Of a DNA stretch of 64,000 nucleotides, positions 16,633-24,551 are shown piece by piece. The stretch comes from Thalassotalea sp. 273M-4 (GTDB lineage: Bacteria; Pseudomonadota; Gammaproteobacteria; Enterobacterales; Alteromonadaceae). The position numbers were made by a program, and so were the translations under genes. The stretch spans positions 2,790,001 through 2,854,000 of the forward strand of contig NZ_CP166961.1 of NCBI RefSeq assembly GCF_041410465.1. Reading direction: 5' to 3'. The notes under the pieces are model-generated. The model had not been told where the DNA came from. It was given only the letters and a program-made list of their open reading frames with translations, and did no database searches. Every line of letters begins with the position of its first letter. Within the stretch, counting starts at the first letter, position 1.

Positions 16633-17553
16633 TTAGCCAGGAATAAACACACCACCCATACGAATGGCTTTAACCAATTCTTTAGTTGATTTATCGATTA
16701 TTTCAATAGCCTGTTCAAAGTCGCCATCATCGGCAAATTGTTCGGACTCTAACCGATACTCTTGTGCTTTTGCAACGCGATCGTCAATGCGCTTCTTAAA
16801 GGACTCGGGTTTGCTGGCCAGCTTTTTCTCAACCAAAAGTTTTACCAACATTTTATGTGTTTCATTTCGATCAAGCTCATATGCATATTCTTCTTCTAGA
16901 GTTTCAAAAGATAACTCTCGAACTAAAGACTCGCCACGACGCATATTTTCAATGCCTGTTTTGATTAATAAGTAGGCTTCATCTAATTCAGCTCTGGCTT
17001 TTTCAAACGCTGTTTTGGCTGCCAGTTTAGCCGCGTTGCTTTTTAACTGACTGACATAGTCTTTGATTTTATTGGTTTCTTGTTGATTTTGCTTTTCTAT
17101 CCCTATTCGCCCTAGTGCTTCAAGTAAGGCATTAACACTTAATAAGCGGCGTTCGTAATCACGTTTTTTCTTTCTGTCCGTCATAGCTTTTGGCGATGCC
17201 AGTCGAATGGCCGCATACATTTTTTTAACGGTCTTATCTAATAATAAATCGACTTTATCGTTATCCGTCTCTGAAGCGGCTTGCAAATACACTTTACGCG
17301 CTTCTACGTACGCTTGATGGGCCTCTGAATTGGAACTTTGCATCACTTGCTTTGCGCCTGAAGAGGTTGCCAATAATTTTCGCAAATAAACAAATCTTGA
17401 TGGCTTGCCATCGACATCTTCAGGCAATGGCACATTTTCCAGCATTGATGACAGTTGCGGATTTATTTGTATATCAGCGCTTTTAACGCTAGGGCTCGCC
17501 ATTGCTAATGATACCGCAAAGGGCACTGCAAAAACCCAATATAAAAATCTCAT
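16633..17553 (-). CDS. Exported helical protein of unknown function (paralogue of next gene)
   Basis: The 306-residue protein has a signal peptide ending SVKSA or ASP and is otherwise almost entirely predicted helix, rich in Lys, Glu and Ala, with no cysteine or haem motif. Its C-terminal third (from about residue 220) aligns with the upstream gene product, both ending in a pattern like DKSTKELVKAIRMGG. I do not recognise the family. AGGA eight bases before the ATG supports the start. Its place between triheme cytochromes and a PAS sensor suggests a periplasmic adaptor role, which is inference. Confidence 0.75.
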   Translation of the reverse strand: MRFLYWVFAVPFAVSLAMASPSVKSADIQINPQLSSMLENVPLPEDVDGKPSRFVYLRKLLATSSGAKQVMQSSNSEAHQAYVEARKVYLQAASETDNDKVDLLLDKTVKKMYAAIRLASPKAMTDRKKKRDYERRLLSVNALLEALGRIGIEKQNQQETNKIKDYVSQLKSNAAKLAAKTAFEKARAELDEAYLLIKTGIENMRRGESLVRELSFETLEEEYAYELDRNETHKMLVKLLVEKKLASKPESFKKRIDDRVAKAQEYRLESEQFADDGDFEQAIEIIDKSTKELVKAIRMGGVFIPG

Positions 17554-17563
17554 TCGTCTATTC

Positions 17564-18451
17564 CTAAAAAATATTTAGCCCTGTTGCCCGCAAGGCTTTC
17601 TTTAATTGCTCATTTGCCTTTTCCATCAGCTCAATGGCTAAGGCAAAATCTTCCTTGTTTGCGGCGATTCGCGCGCTTGTGTGTAACGTCTGGGCTTGTT
17701 GCTGCCAATCTTTTAAACGACGTTCTTTTTTCTCGCCAAAAACGTTCTGCTCACGTTGTCGCTCGATTAAAATAGAAAAGCTGGCAAAGCGCTTTACTTT
17801 ATAATCAAATTCATTTTTAGGCTCACTAAAATCAAGGCGAATTAAGGTCGTTTGCTTGTCTTTTAATTTCGATAAGGTCATGACCAAAATTCGATAGGCA
17901 TCATCTAATCGTTTCTTTGCCTCGACCAGATTACCTTGAGAATAATTGCGCTGTGCTTGCGTTTGTAATTGACTGACTTGTTGCCTTTGTTGCTCGCCCC
18001 ACTCATCCGCTTGTTCTGTAAGCGTTTGGTTTAACGATTGCTGAAAATCATCCACTGACTGTTTTAAGGTGTTGTATTCTTGTTTCGTCACGCGCGCATC
18101 AGGTAAGGGCTTTTGCACAAAACTGCGTGCGTAGGTCATATTAATTACCGCTTGATCGGCATGCTGCTTGGCTTTTTGTAACTGGTTATCGTCAATCGCC
18201 TGTTGTGCTAATGACCACTGTTTCTTGGTGTAATTAACACTGTCAGCAAAAAGGCCTGGTTGTTTTAATCTGGCCGCTGATTTTTGCTCGATATCGCTCA
18301 CAACCTGTTCCACCAGTTGCAACTTCTTCGTCAGCTGAAACTTTAACTTGCTATCGTTTGAAGGTGGCGCTGAGGTAGCCAAAACATATGACCCACCTAG
18401 CGCACATAATATCGCCATGGCTTGAATACATTTTTTACCACGGCTATTCAT
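17564..18451 (-). CDS. Exported helical protein of unknown function (paralogue of previous gene)
   Basis: The 295-residue protein has a signal peptide (cleavage near LATSA) and long helices with heptad-like Gln/Lys/Leu runs suggesting a coiled coil. It aligns with the downstream gene product over the conserved region beginning LDFSEPKNEFDYKVKR and at the C terminus (MEKANEQLKKALRATG). The ATG overlaps the stop of the preceding cytochrome gene (TAATG), so translation is probably coupled. No enzymatic motif is seen. Confidence 0.75.
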   Translation of the reverse strand: MNSRGKKCIQAMAILCALGGSYVLATSAPPSNDSKLKFQLTKKLQLVEQVVSDIEQKSAARLKQPGLFADSVNYTKKQWSLAQQAIDDNQLQKAKQHADQAVINMTYARSFVQKPLPDARVTKQEYNTLKQSVDDFQQSLNQTLTEQADEWGEQQRQQVSQLQTQAQRNYSQGNLVEAKKRLDDAYRILVMTLSKLKDKQTTLIRLDFSEPKNEFDYKVKRFASFSILIERQREQNVFGEKKERRLKDWQQQAQTLHTSARIAANKEDFALAIELMEKANEQLKKALRATGLNIF

Positions 18452-19383
18452 TATTTTTTATTACTCGCAACAAGAGGCTTTTTCTTATTTTGGGAATGGC
18501 ATTTACGACAATCCGACACCGGAAAAGCGACTTTACCATGACACACGCCACATTTTTCCCCCATTAAAATGGATGCCATTGATATTTGATTGGCGCCTTT
18601 CTTTGGGATGAAAATATCTGGGTGGCAATTAGAACAATCCAGCCACTCTGTATGTTGTTTATGTGGGTAAACCACATTGGGCATAGAACCTTTTACTTCT
18701 CGAACAATATTTAAGTCCATCACAAAAGGTTGTTTATTCGCATCTTCTTTATCCCAGCGCGGTATAATCAATCCTTTATCTAAAGATTTAACCCAGTCCA
18801 CCCGATTGCCAGAACGCGACTTTTCAATATTATCAAACAGCTCTTTAGGCTCTTGTAACATATACGCCCCTTCACCATCGGGATCATGAATGCCATCTTC
18901 AAACGGTGCGGGGTTCCATTCTGAAGGTGGTTTCATTAAACGGTTAAAATTCATAACCTTAGCATTTTTACGTTTGGCGACCTTAGTTGATGCGGTTGGC
19001 GTTGGTTTAGGTGCAGTGGTTATTGCCTTAGAAGTTGTCGCTTTAGCAACGACCTTATTGCTTGCAATGACCACGCCAGCTTCTTTTAGCATATAAGCGA
19101 CAACATCTTTAATATCTTGCGCACTTAACGAAAAGTTACCACCTTTAGCTGGCATACTGCGCACCCCATTAATCGCATTATTATGCAAACTATCAAGACC
19201 TTTATCAGCGCGAGGTTGCCAGTCATCTTTACTGCCAAGTTTCGGTGCCCCCATGACGCCTGGCTTATGACAAGAAGCACAGAATGCGTCAGAGATTTTG
19301 TTGCCGTTCGCAATATCTGCTGAAAAGGCACTTAATGCTGTTCCCGCTAGGAACAGTCCGGCTAATATGTTTACGTATTTCAT
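18451..19383 (-). CDS. Tetrahaem fusion: class I cytochrome c plus triheme c7-type module
   Basis: The 310-residue protein has a signal peptide ending AFS/ADI, then a class I cytochrome domain at about 25-105 (CASCHKPG, Met in the RSMPAKGG loop). A Ala/Thr/Lys-rich linker follows, then the triheme module with CSNCH, CGVCH and CRKCH. The module shares FEDGIHDP, VDWVKSLDKGLIIPR and FPHKQHTEWLDCSNCH-like stretches with the proteins at 5517 and 36425. Joining a single His/Met haem to three low-potential haems would let it bridge different redox partners in the periplasm. The ribosome site is AGGGG. It follows the small triheme gene by ten bases. Confidence 0.87.
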   Translation of the reverse strand: MKYVNILAGLFLAGTALSAFSADIANGNKISDAFCASCHKPGVMGAPKLGSKDDWQPRADKGLDSLHNNAINGVRSMPAKGGNFSLSAQDIKDVVAYMLKEAGVVIASNKVVAKATTSKAITTAPKPTPTASTKVAKRKNAKVMNFNRLMKPPSEWNPAPFEDGIHDPDGEGAYMLQEPKELFDNIEKSRSGNRVDWVKSLDKGLIIPRWDKEDANKQPFVMDLNIVREVKGSMPNVVYPHKQHTEWLDCSNCHPDIFIPKKGANQISMASILMGEKCGVCHGKVAFPVSDCRKCHSQNKKKPLVASNKK

Positions 19384-19393
19384 TGTTCAGCCC

Positions 19394-19819
19394 CTACTTC
19401 TTTGCTTTTTCGGCTGGACCGACTAACTGCTGTACTGTACTGCCATGAACTTGCGTTGGGGTACCTGGTGTGCCTGAGTGACAAAGATTGCAGTTTTCAA
19501 CTGCCCAAGCAATTTCACCATTATGACAAGCGCCACAGTACTCACCATCAATAATTTTAAGCATGTCAATTTGATTACCACCGGCTTCAAATTTAAAGCC
19601 CAGATCAGCATGACAAACTTTGCAACGAAAGCGCGCTCGATGGAACCAGTGCGGAAATACAACAGGACGCATACCCGCTTCTTCAGAATAGTTATTGATC
19701 ACAACGTCGCCATATTCGGCGTGTGCTTGTTGGGAGGTAAATAGGTTAACTGAAACCAGCAACCCAACAAATAAGGCAAAGATTGGCAACCTTAATCGAA
19801 GGCGATTGGAGAAATTCAC
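19394..19819 (-). CDS. Small triheme c7-type periplasmic cytochrome
   Basis: The 141-residue protein has a signal peptide ending AHA/EYG and haem sites CKVCH, CGACH and CNLCH. It is the paralogue of 5134-5514, sharing FPHWFHRARFRCKVCH and the EYGDVVINNY start. It is the first gene of an operon of five. The operon repeats the short-plus-long triheme pair of the 581-6152 cluster in the opposite order. Confidence 0.88.
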   Translation of the reverse strand: MNFSNRLRLRLPIFALFVGLLVSVNLFTSQQAHAEYGDVVINNYSEEAGMRPVVFPHWFHRARFRCKVCHADLGFKFEAGGNQIDMLKIIDGEYCGACHNGEIAWAVENCNLCHSGTPGTPTQVHGSTVQQLVGPAEKAKK

Positions 19820-19896
19820 ATTGTATCCTTTTTATTTTCTAGGGCTGGATCGTTTAGATTCAATCCTAAATTTCATGTTATTTTTATCTCGGTATA

Positions 19897-19937
19897 ATTG
19901 TAATTAATTGAGGTGGGCAAAATGTGTTCTAAATCAA
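19897..19937 (-). promoter_or_regulatory. Possible FNR-type promoter of the second c7 operon
   Basis: GTGTTCTAAATCAA at 19924-19937 has one perfect FNR half-site and eight of ten matches overall. TACAAT at 19897-19902 on the minus strand is a five-of-six -10 element at the spacing seen in the other FNR-type promoters here. The degenerate half-site makes this tentative. Confidence 0.35.
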
Positions 19938-20005
19938 ATTATGTCAAATTTAGGAAGCAAAACTTTACTTCGTTAGAATTTTTCATTCTTCCATAATGGG
20001 GTTAA

Positions 20006-21814
20006 TTAGAAATTGAAATTACGCTTTATATTCAACGCTAAGTGGTAGTAGTCTTCGGTCATAGTGGCGTTAAAATCTAACTCGAGAAGACCAATTCGAT
20101 AGTCCAGTTTATTATGCCAATTGGCCACTTGTCGGCTATTGCCAAAACGGTTTTCATCGGGCAATAAATCATTAAGGGGTACCCGAAGTTCTGAGGTAAA
20201 GCGTAAATTTTGAATATCCCAGAGCTCGGTATTACGATAAAATAAGTTCCCCCACGCTCGGTTATAAGTTCCGCTACTGCCGTCGTCAAAAACCGTACTA
20301 TTCCACTCGTAAACAAAGTCACCGCCCCAGCTGTCATAGTCACCTAGTTGAGTGCTTCGACGAAGCGTAAGGTATATTTGTTGAAAGCGGTCAAGATCGT
20401 CGGTTAAGTGACGGGTATCAGATAAGGTTAATAAGGCTGTTGAACTCACCCCACCTTGATAAGCGCTCCATTCAAAATCTAAGTCGTGACTTATTTGCCA
20501 TTGTTCTGGATCTACATTTTTAGCATTATTAACTTGGTGAGAAACCAGTTGATCAAAACTGATTTGCAAACTGGTGTCATAAACGCTTATAAATTTGGTA
20601 AAGCCATTACCCATTCTGAATGCGTAATTTTCGCCATTGCGATCGCCTCGGTCTAAACCAATGCCATTATTGACCATAAATTGATAACGGATGGATTCAC
20701 TAAGTTCAGCACTTTGTTGATAACTGGCGTTGGCAAATGCAGCATAAAATTGACTGCCGTTACCATTGCTTTCTGAATAATAAGAATCGATTGAACCATC
20801 AAACTGCCAGTTCTGGTCATAATCATATATGGTGGCAAAATACACACTGGCATTTTTCGCCGTATTGGCACTATTAGAAAATCCGCTTTCCAGCTGGGTC
20901 TGATTGATATAAGCATTAAGGTTATAGGTTAGGTTTTCAATTTCTTTTGAGCGAATAAACGACGACACATTGGTTTGAAAAACATCATAGCCTGAACCAA
21001 TTTTAATACTCTGATTGTTGAGCACGTTAACACTGTCTATAGCGTACTTGTCAGTGCTCACACTGGCATTTAAATAAACACTGTCTTGCTCATTGAACTG
21101 CCAATCCTGAAGATATTGTAAAGACAGGTTTTGGCGTAAATCTTGGCTCAGCAGGTTGTCACTTTCATACTCTATATCTAGCTTGTCTGCTCGTGCGATA
21201 AGCTTATAATCGCCCCTGCTGTGGCTATCGTTAAATTCAAAATCCAACTCATGATCCAGACGTTTGCCATCATCACTTTCTGTACTACTGGCAAATTCAC
21301 GATCAAAAAGAGCTCGATAGTTTATGCGGGTGGAAAAACTAGCCCCAGTCGGTGTATAGGTGTTCGTAACATGAAAGTCGGTGTGAGCATATTCATAGCC
21401 CCGACGTCCGCTATGTGAGCCTAAAGTTTGGCCAAGTCTAAATATGGTCGGGTAATCAGAATCTGGATATAGCTTAATTTGCTGACCCGCAAAAGCAGAA
21501 ATGGTCGAAATGGTTTCATTGCTATTTACATCATAACTACTGGTATTGGCTTTTAATTGCGAGGTTACTATGGTGGTCGCAATCCAAGGTTTGTCGATAT
21601 AGCCAGACCAAACATTCTCATTAAAGATCTCCCCTAACCAAGAGCCTTTACTGCTACTATTGTTAAGGTCATTATCAAATTGGTCGTTTTTGGAAAACGA
21701 AAAACCAACGTAGCCATCGGTACGTTGGTTATTATCGTATAAATTTATCCAATCCGCTGCTTGTACCCAAGTTGGTATCAGACACAAGCTCACTACAGCA
21801 ACCCGTCGGAACAT
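20006..21814 (-). CDS. Outer-membrane beta-barrel protein, candidate cytochrome-conduit porin
   Basis: The 602-residue precursor has a signal peptide ending VQA/ADW. Alternating-residue, Asn/Asp/Tyr-rich strands run throughout, and the C terminus reads IKRNFNF, a typical barrel ending in Phe. The size fits a barrel of well over 20 strands, like the MtrB/PioB or Geobacter porins that sheath cytochromes. It lacks the CXXC pair seen near the N terminus of MtrB, so I do not assign it to that family by name. It follows a parvulin foldase gene by 36 bases and neighbours the tetraheme cytochrome. The ATG at 21814 is used; the codon before it is TTG. Confidence 0.7.
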   Translation of the reverse strand: MFRRVAVVSLCLIPTWVQAADWINLYDNNQRTDGYVGFSFSKNDQFDNDLNNSSSKGSWLGEIFNENVWSGYIDKPWIATTIVTSQLKANTSSYDVNSNETISTISAFAGQQIKLYPDSDYPTIFRLGQTLGSHSGRRGYEYAHTDFHVTNTYTPTGASFSTRINYRALFDREFASSTESDDGKRLDHELDFEFNDSHSRGDYKLIARADKLDIEYESDNLLSQDLRQNLSLQYLQDWQFNEQDSVYLNASVSTDKYAIDSVNVLNNQSIKIGSGYDVFQTNVSSFIRSKEIENLTYNLNAYINQTQLESGFSNSANTAKNASVYFATIYDYDQNWQFDGSIDSYYSESNGNGSQFYAAFANASYQQSAELSESIRYQFMVNNGIGLDRGDRNGENYAFRMGNGFTKFISVYDTSLQISFDQLVSHQVNNAKNVDPEQWQISHDLDFEWSAYQGGVSSTALLTLSDTRHLTDDLDRFQQIYLTLRRSTQLGDYDSWGGDFVYEWNSTVFDDGSSGTYNRAWGNLFYRNTELWDIQNLRFTSELRVPLNDLLPDENRFGNSRQVANWHNKLDYRIGLLELDFNATMTEDYYHLALNIKRNFNF

Positions 21815-21850
21815 CAAATTATTCTGTTAAGATGTAAGTTTGGCCAATGA

Positions 21851-22864
21851 CTACTTAAATTCGTCGTTAATGTGCACGTTAGCCGATTCTACTAAGGCTA
21901 ATCGCGTATCTTGCCACAAGCTATCTGTGGTATCACGCACGGCCAAACGACGCGCTCTGGCTTTGACTTCATCATACGTGTGTCTAGTGGCAGGATTACG
22001 CCCCGTCAATTTAAAGATTGCCACACCATCTAAAATAAATACTGGCGGTGTAATATCGCCAACCTCCATGGTTGCTATAAGCTCTTCCACTTCCGTTGAA
22101 ATCATGCCTTTATGCACTAGCCCCATATTACCACCTTGATCTGCTGTAATATCAGTTGAATGCAACATAGCGAGCTCCGAAAAATCTGCACCATCAACTA
22201 ATTTTGCATGAATTTCATCCACTTGTTCTCGGACCGCTTCCCAGACAAAACGAGTCGCATTAGGTGCAACACCGATAAGGATGACGGCCAGTTTATTTTG
22301 CGGAGGTTGGGTAAATTTATCTCGGTTATTTTCAAAGTAAGAAATGACGTCTTCTTCGCTCAACTTTACAGAATCAACAATATGTTTTTTATAAACTTTG
22401 GCTAATGCCATATTACGATAAAGGGTGCGATACATCGCAATATAATCGTCTTTAACCTCAGGCCATTTGGGATTATCGGCGTTACGGTCAATGGTACTGT
22501 CAAGATCCGCTTCAAGCTTGCTAAAATCAGCCGTTAGTCCTAATTTTCGCGCTGCATTGGCCGCTACAAATAAATGAATTAACTCATCCTTTTGCTCTCT
22601 AGCAAACTTTTCTTCTTCACCTTCTGGTGGCTTACCATGATAATAAGTGTTGCGATTTTGATAGTTATAAAACTCTCTAAACATCGCTACTGAAATAAGC
22701 TCACCATCGACCGTTGCAAACTCTTGCTCAAACACACTAACAGCTTTTGATTCACTCGCTTGTTCAGCGTTTTTGCTTGTCGTAGTCGACTCAGATTGAG
22801 CGAAAGTTGGCACATTCATAGTGATTGAAGATGCAATTAATGTCAGGCATAACCATTTTTTCAT
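21851..22864 (-). CDS. Periplasmic parvulin-type peptidyl-prolyl isomerase (PpiC/SurA-like)
   Basis: The 337-residue protein has a signal peptide ending TFA/QSE, a helical N-terminal region with a SurA_N-like start (FATVDGELISVAMFREFY) and a rotamase domain at about 185-305, with the GGNMGLVHKGMI and VGDITPPVFILDG elements of parvulins. It should help fold exported or outer-membrane proteins. Being co-transcribed with the barrel gene suggests that it is a dedicated foldase for that barrel or for the adjacent tetraheme cytochrome. An FNR-like promoter lies upstream. Confidence 0.85.
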   Translation of the reverse strand: MKKWLCLTLIASSITMNVPTFAQSESTTTSKNAEQASESKAVSVFEQEFATVDGELISVAMFREFYNYQNRNTYYHGKPPEGEEEKFAREQKDELIHLFVAANAARKLGLTADFSKLEADLDSTIDRNADNPKWPEVKDDYIAMYRTLYRNMALAKVYKKHIVDSVKLSEEDVISYFENNRDKFTQPPQNKLAVILIGVAPNATRFVWEAVREQVDEIHAKLVDGADFSELAMLHSTDITADQGGNMGLVHKGMISTEVEELIATMEVGDITPPVFILDGVAIFKLTGRNPATRHTYDEVKARARRLAVRDTTDSLWQDTRLALVESANVHINDEFK

Positions 22865-22965
22865 TATTCTTTCTCTTTGACTTAAAACATGACTTTCAAC
22901 GCGTATTTACCTAACACCTAACTGCCAGTCAGCAGACAAGATAGGAAAATACAGATTTGATCAAA

Positions 22966-23007
22966 ATTTTAACGTTTAGATAAATGTTAATTATTGATAC
23001 AAGTCAT
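22966..23007 (-). promoter_or_regulatory. FNR-type promoter of the foldase/barrel operon
   Basis: TTGATACAAGTCAT at 22994-23007 matches the FNR box at eight of ten positions. TAAAAT at 22966-22971 on the minus strand is a five-of-six -10 element with its centre 32 bases from the box centre, the class II geometry also seen at 47945-47986. Predicted transcription start is near 22959. Confidence 0.5.
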
Positions 23008-23044
23008 TAAAAGCCAGGGTCTTACGAATATCTTGATGCAAAAT

Positions 23045-23079
23045 TTGATAAAAAAAGGCTAACCCTAGGGTTAGCCTTT
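23045..23079 (-). terminator. Strong terminator of the tetraheme cytochrome gene
   Basis: A 26-base perfect palindrome at 23054-23079 (arms AAAGGCTAACCC) is followed on the minus strand by a run of T. It isolates the tetraheme gene from the foldase operon. Confidence 0.88.
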
Positions 23080-23098
23080 GATCTCGATAAAATTAAGT

Positions 23099-23944
23099 TT
23101 ATTTATCGTGACATGCTAAACAAACTGCACTTCCGGTATTATCAATACGTAAGAAGGTGTTTGTTTCAGATTGGTGAGGATCATGACAGCTTGCACATTC
23201 TACGAATGGTTCAATATCACCACTTGTTGTACCTGTGCGGCTATAAAGTACCATATCTTCTTTTTCACGCTTGTCAGTTGCACCACCAGCTGTATCAACC
23301 CACCATACTTGGTTGCCATTGATATTCGCGGTTGCCGGCGCATGGAAGTCCGCATCTTTTTGTTCAACACCAGCGCTTGCTGTAGGATCTGTTGCAGTGT
23401 AACCACCCCCGGCGTATTGAATGCCAATTGGGTGATCGTTTTTAAGTGTTGCTGAATCGCCAGCAACCGCTGCGAAACCATTCATTTTACCGCTAGTTTG
23501 AGTACCACCTTCCCAAACTACAGAAGCAATAGTGTCTTCACCTGAACCAGATTCGTTTGACATCACGTCCATTGCTTGAGAGCCATCGTGACAAGATAAA
23601 CAAGCGATAGATACAGAACCAACCGTTAGCGTTTCACCGTCGATAGAGGTTGAGTTCATATCCGCATAAGTTTCGTATGTGCCGGGCTTAAACGTTTTAT
23701 TCCAAAGTGGCGCATCAATACCAGAATTGGCACCGTGTGGCGTATGACAGAATACACAAATTTCTGTCGCATCTGGTGTTTTACCTGCTTGTGCAGTAAC
23801 CGTTGACAATTTGTTGTTTCCTGCTGCACCACTTGTTCCTAAGTTGTGCTTAGTATCTGCAATACCAGCGTTTGCGGTTGCAGCCGTTAGCAAAGTAGAC
23901 GCGATAATCGCCGCTATTGCATTGGTTTTAGTGAAGAGTTTCAT
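23099..23944 (-). CDS. Tetraheme c-type cytochrome resembling filament-forming OmcE-type cytochromes
   Basis: The 281-residue protein has a signal peptide ending ANA/GIA and four haem sites at C63-H67 (CVFCH), C115-H119 (CLSCH), C250-H254 (CASCH) and C275-H279 (CLACH). The last site is two residues from the C terminus. Histidines outside the motifs occur at 33 (KHN), 70 (TPH), 171 (DHP), 201 and 257 (DPH), enough for bis-His ligation of all four haems. Length, haem number, the CVFCHTPHG start and the C-terminal haem recall Geobacter OmcE, which polymerises into extracellular nanowires. Whether this protein polymerises is inference. It is monocistronic, with a GAGGAA ribosome site, its own terminator and a near-consensus sigma-54 promoter. 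Confidence 0.85.
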   Translation of the reverse strand: MKLFTKTNAIAAIIASTLLTAATANAGIADTKHNLGTSGAAGNNKLSTVTAQAGKTPDATEICVFCHTPHGANSGIDAPLWNKTFKPGTYETYADMNSTSIDGETLTVGSVSIACLSCHDGSQAMDVMSNESGSGEDTIASVVWEGGTQTSGKMNGFAAVAGDSATLKNDHPIGIQYAGGGYTATDPTASAGVEQKDADFHAPATANINGNQVWWVDTAGGATDKREKEDMVLYSRTGTTSGDIEPFVECASCHDPHQSETNTFLRIDNTGSAVCLACHDK

Positions 23945-24081
23945 TGCATGTTCCTCATTTTCAGGGTTTCATCTTCATTGATGTTCGATAACGATGACAT
24001 TACTATTCGTTTGTCTTAGAACTCTCGCTTCAATAATATTTGGATGATAATTTTTAGCAAAAGTGTCTTATACCGTTAATA

Positions 24082-24098
24082 AGCAACCACTGTGCCAA
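24082..24098 (-). promoter_or_regulatory. Sigma-54 (RpoN) promoter of the tetraheme cytochrome gene
   Basis: On the minus strand the sequence reads TTGGCACAGTGGTTGCT, which matches the consensus YTGGCACG-r-N3-TTGCW at every specified base but one. The -24 GG and -12 GC are exactly 12 bases apart. Transcription would begin near 24071, giving a 127-base leader before the ATG at 23944. A sigma-54-dependent response regulator is encoded 4 kb upstream, at 28002-29360. Confidence 0.8.
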
Positions 24099-24474
24099 AA
24101 ACCCAGAACAACAATAAATAAATCACAAAAAAAACGTCTATCAAGCTGTAGAGCCCAACATTACTGTACATGTATTTATTTAATTTAATTTAACCACCAT
24201 GCTCTAACAGGTTGTTATTTCATTTTTTAATGGCTAAGAGGCTGAACTTTCTCATTATTGAGATTGCTCTCTTAGTTGTGGAAATGGCAGTAGAGATAAT
24301 TGCTGAACTGGTTCTAAAAATGACACGCTTGCGATGAGTTTTTCTTCCCTAAAGGTGAACAGAGCGAAAGCAGGAGTGGATAAAGAATGCATTTTAAATG
24401 TCAAAAGCACAAAGGTAGAGGTTAATTTCGGAGCGAACAAACGCCAAAGGTTTAACAAGGATAATAAGCGTAAT

Positions 24475-24503
24475 ATAAAAACCGGAAGCAAGTGCCTCCG
24501 GTT
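24475..24503 (-). terminator. Terminator at the end of the propeller/two-component operon
   Basis: An 11-bp stem with one mismatch (left arm AACCGGAAGCA) is followed on the minus strand by TTTTTAT. It lies about 50 bases after the stop of the propeller gene at 24552. Confidence 0.75.
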
Positions 24504-24551
24504 GGGTAATGATACTGAGCGGTTAACAAAAGTCGTTATGCGAATGTTTTA

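Larger units (their letters stand above)
23945..24551. other. 607-base non-coding regulatory region upstream of the tetraheme gene
   Basis: The region holds a probable 127-base leader, the sigma-54 promoter at 24082-24098, a near-consensus IHF-like site (TATCAAGCTGTAG, 24139-24151) and an AT-rich tract at 24171-24193. It also holds a small dyad (TAACAGGTTGTTA, 24205-24217) that could be an activator site, and the terminator of the propeller operon at 24475-24503. Short frames on both strands at 24255-24558 have no ribosome sites and look spurious. Confidence 0.6.

Noticed and set aside
20006-21814. Naming the barrel MtrB or PioB
   Set aside because: It lacks the N-terminal CXXC pair and there is no adjacent MtrA-type decahaem gene; barrel identity rests only on general features.
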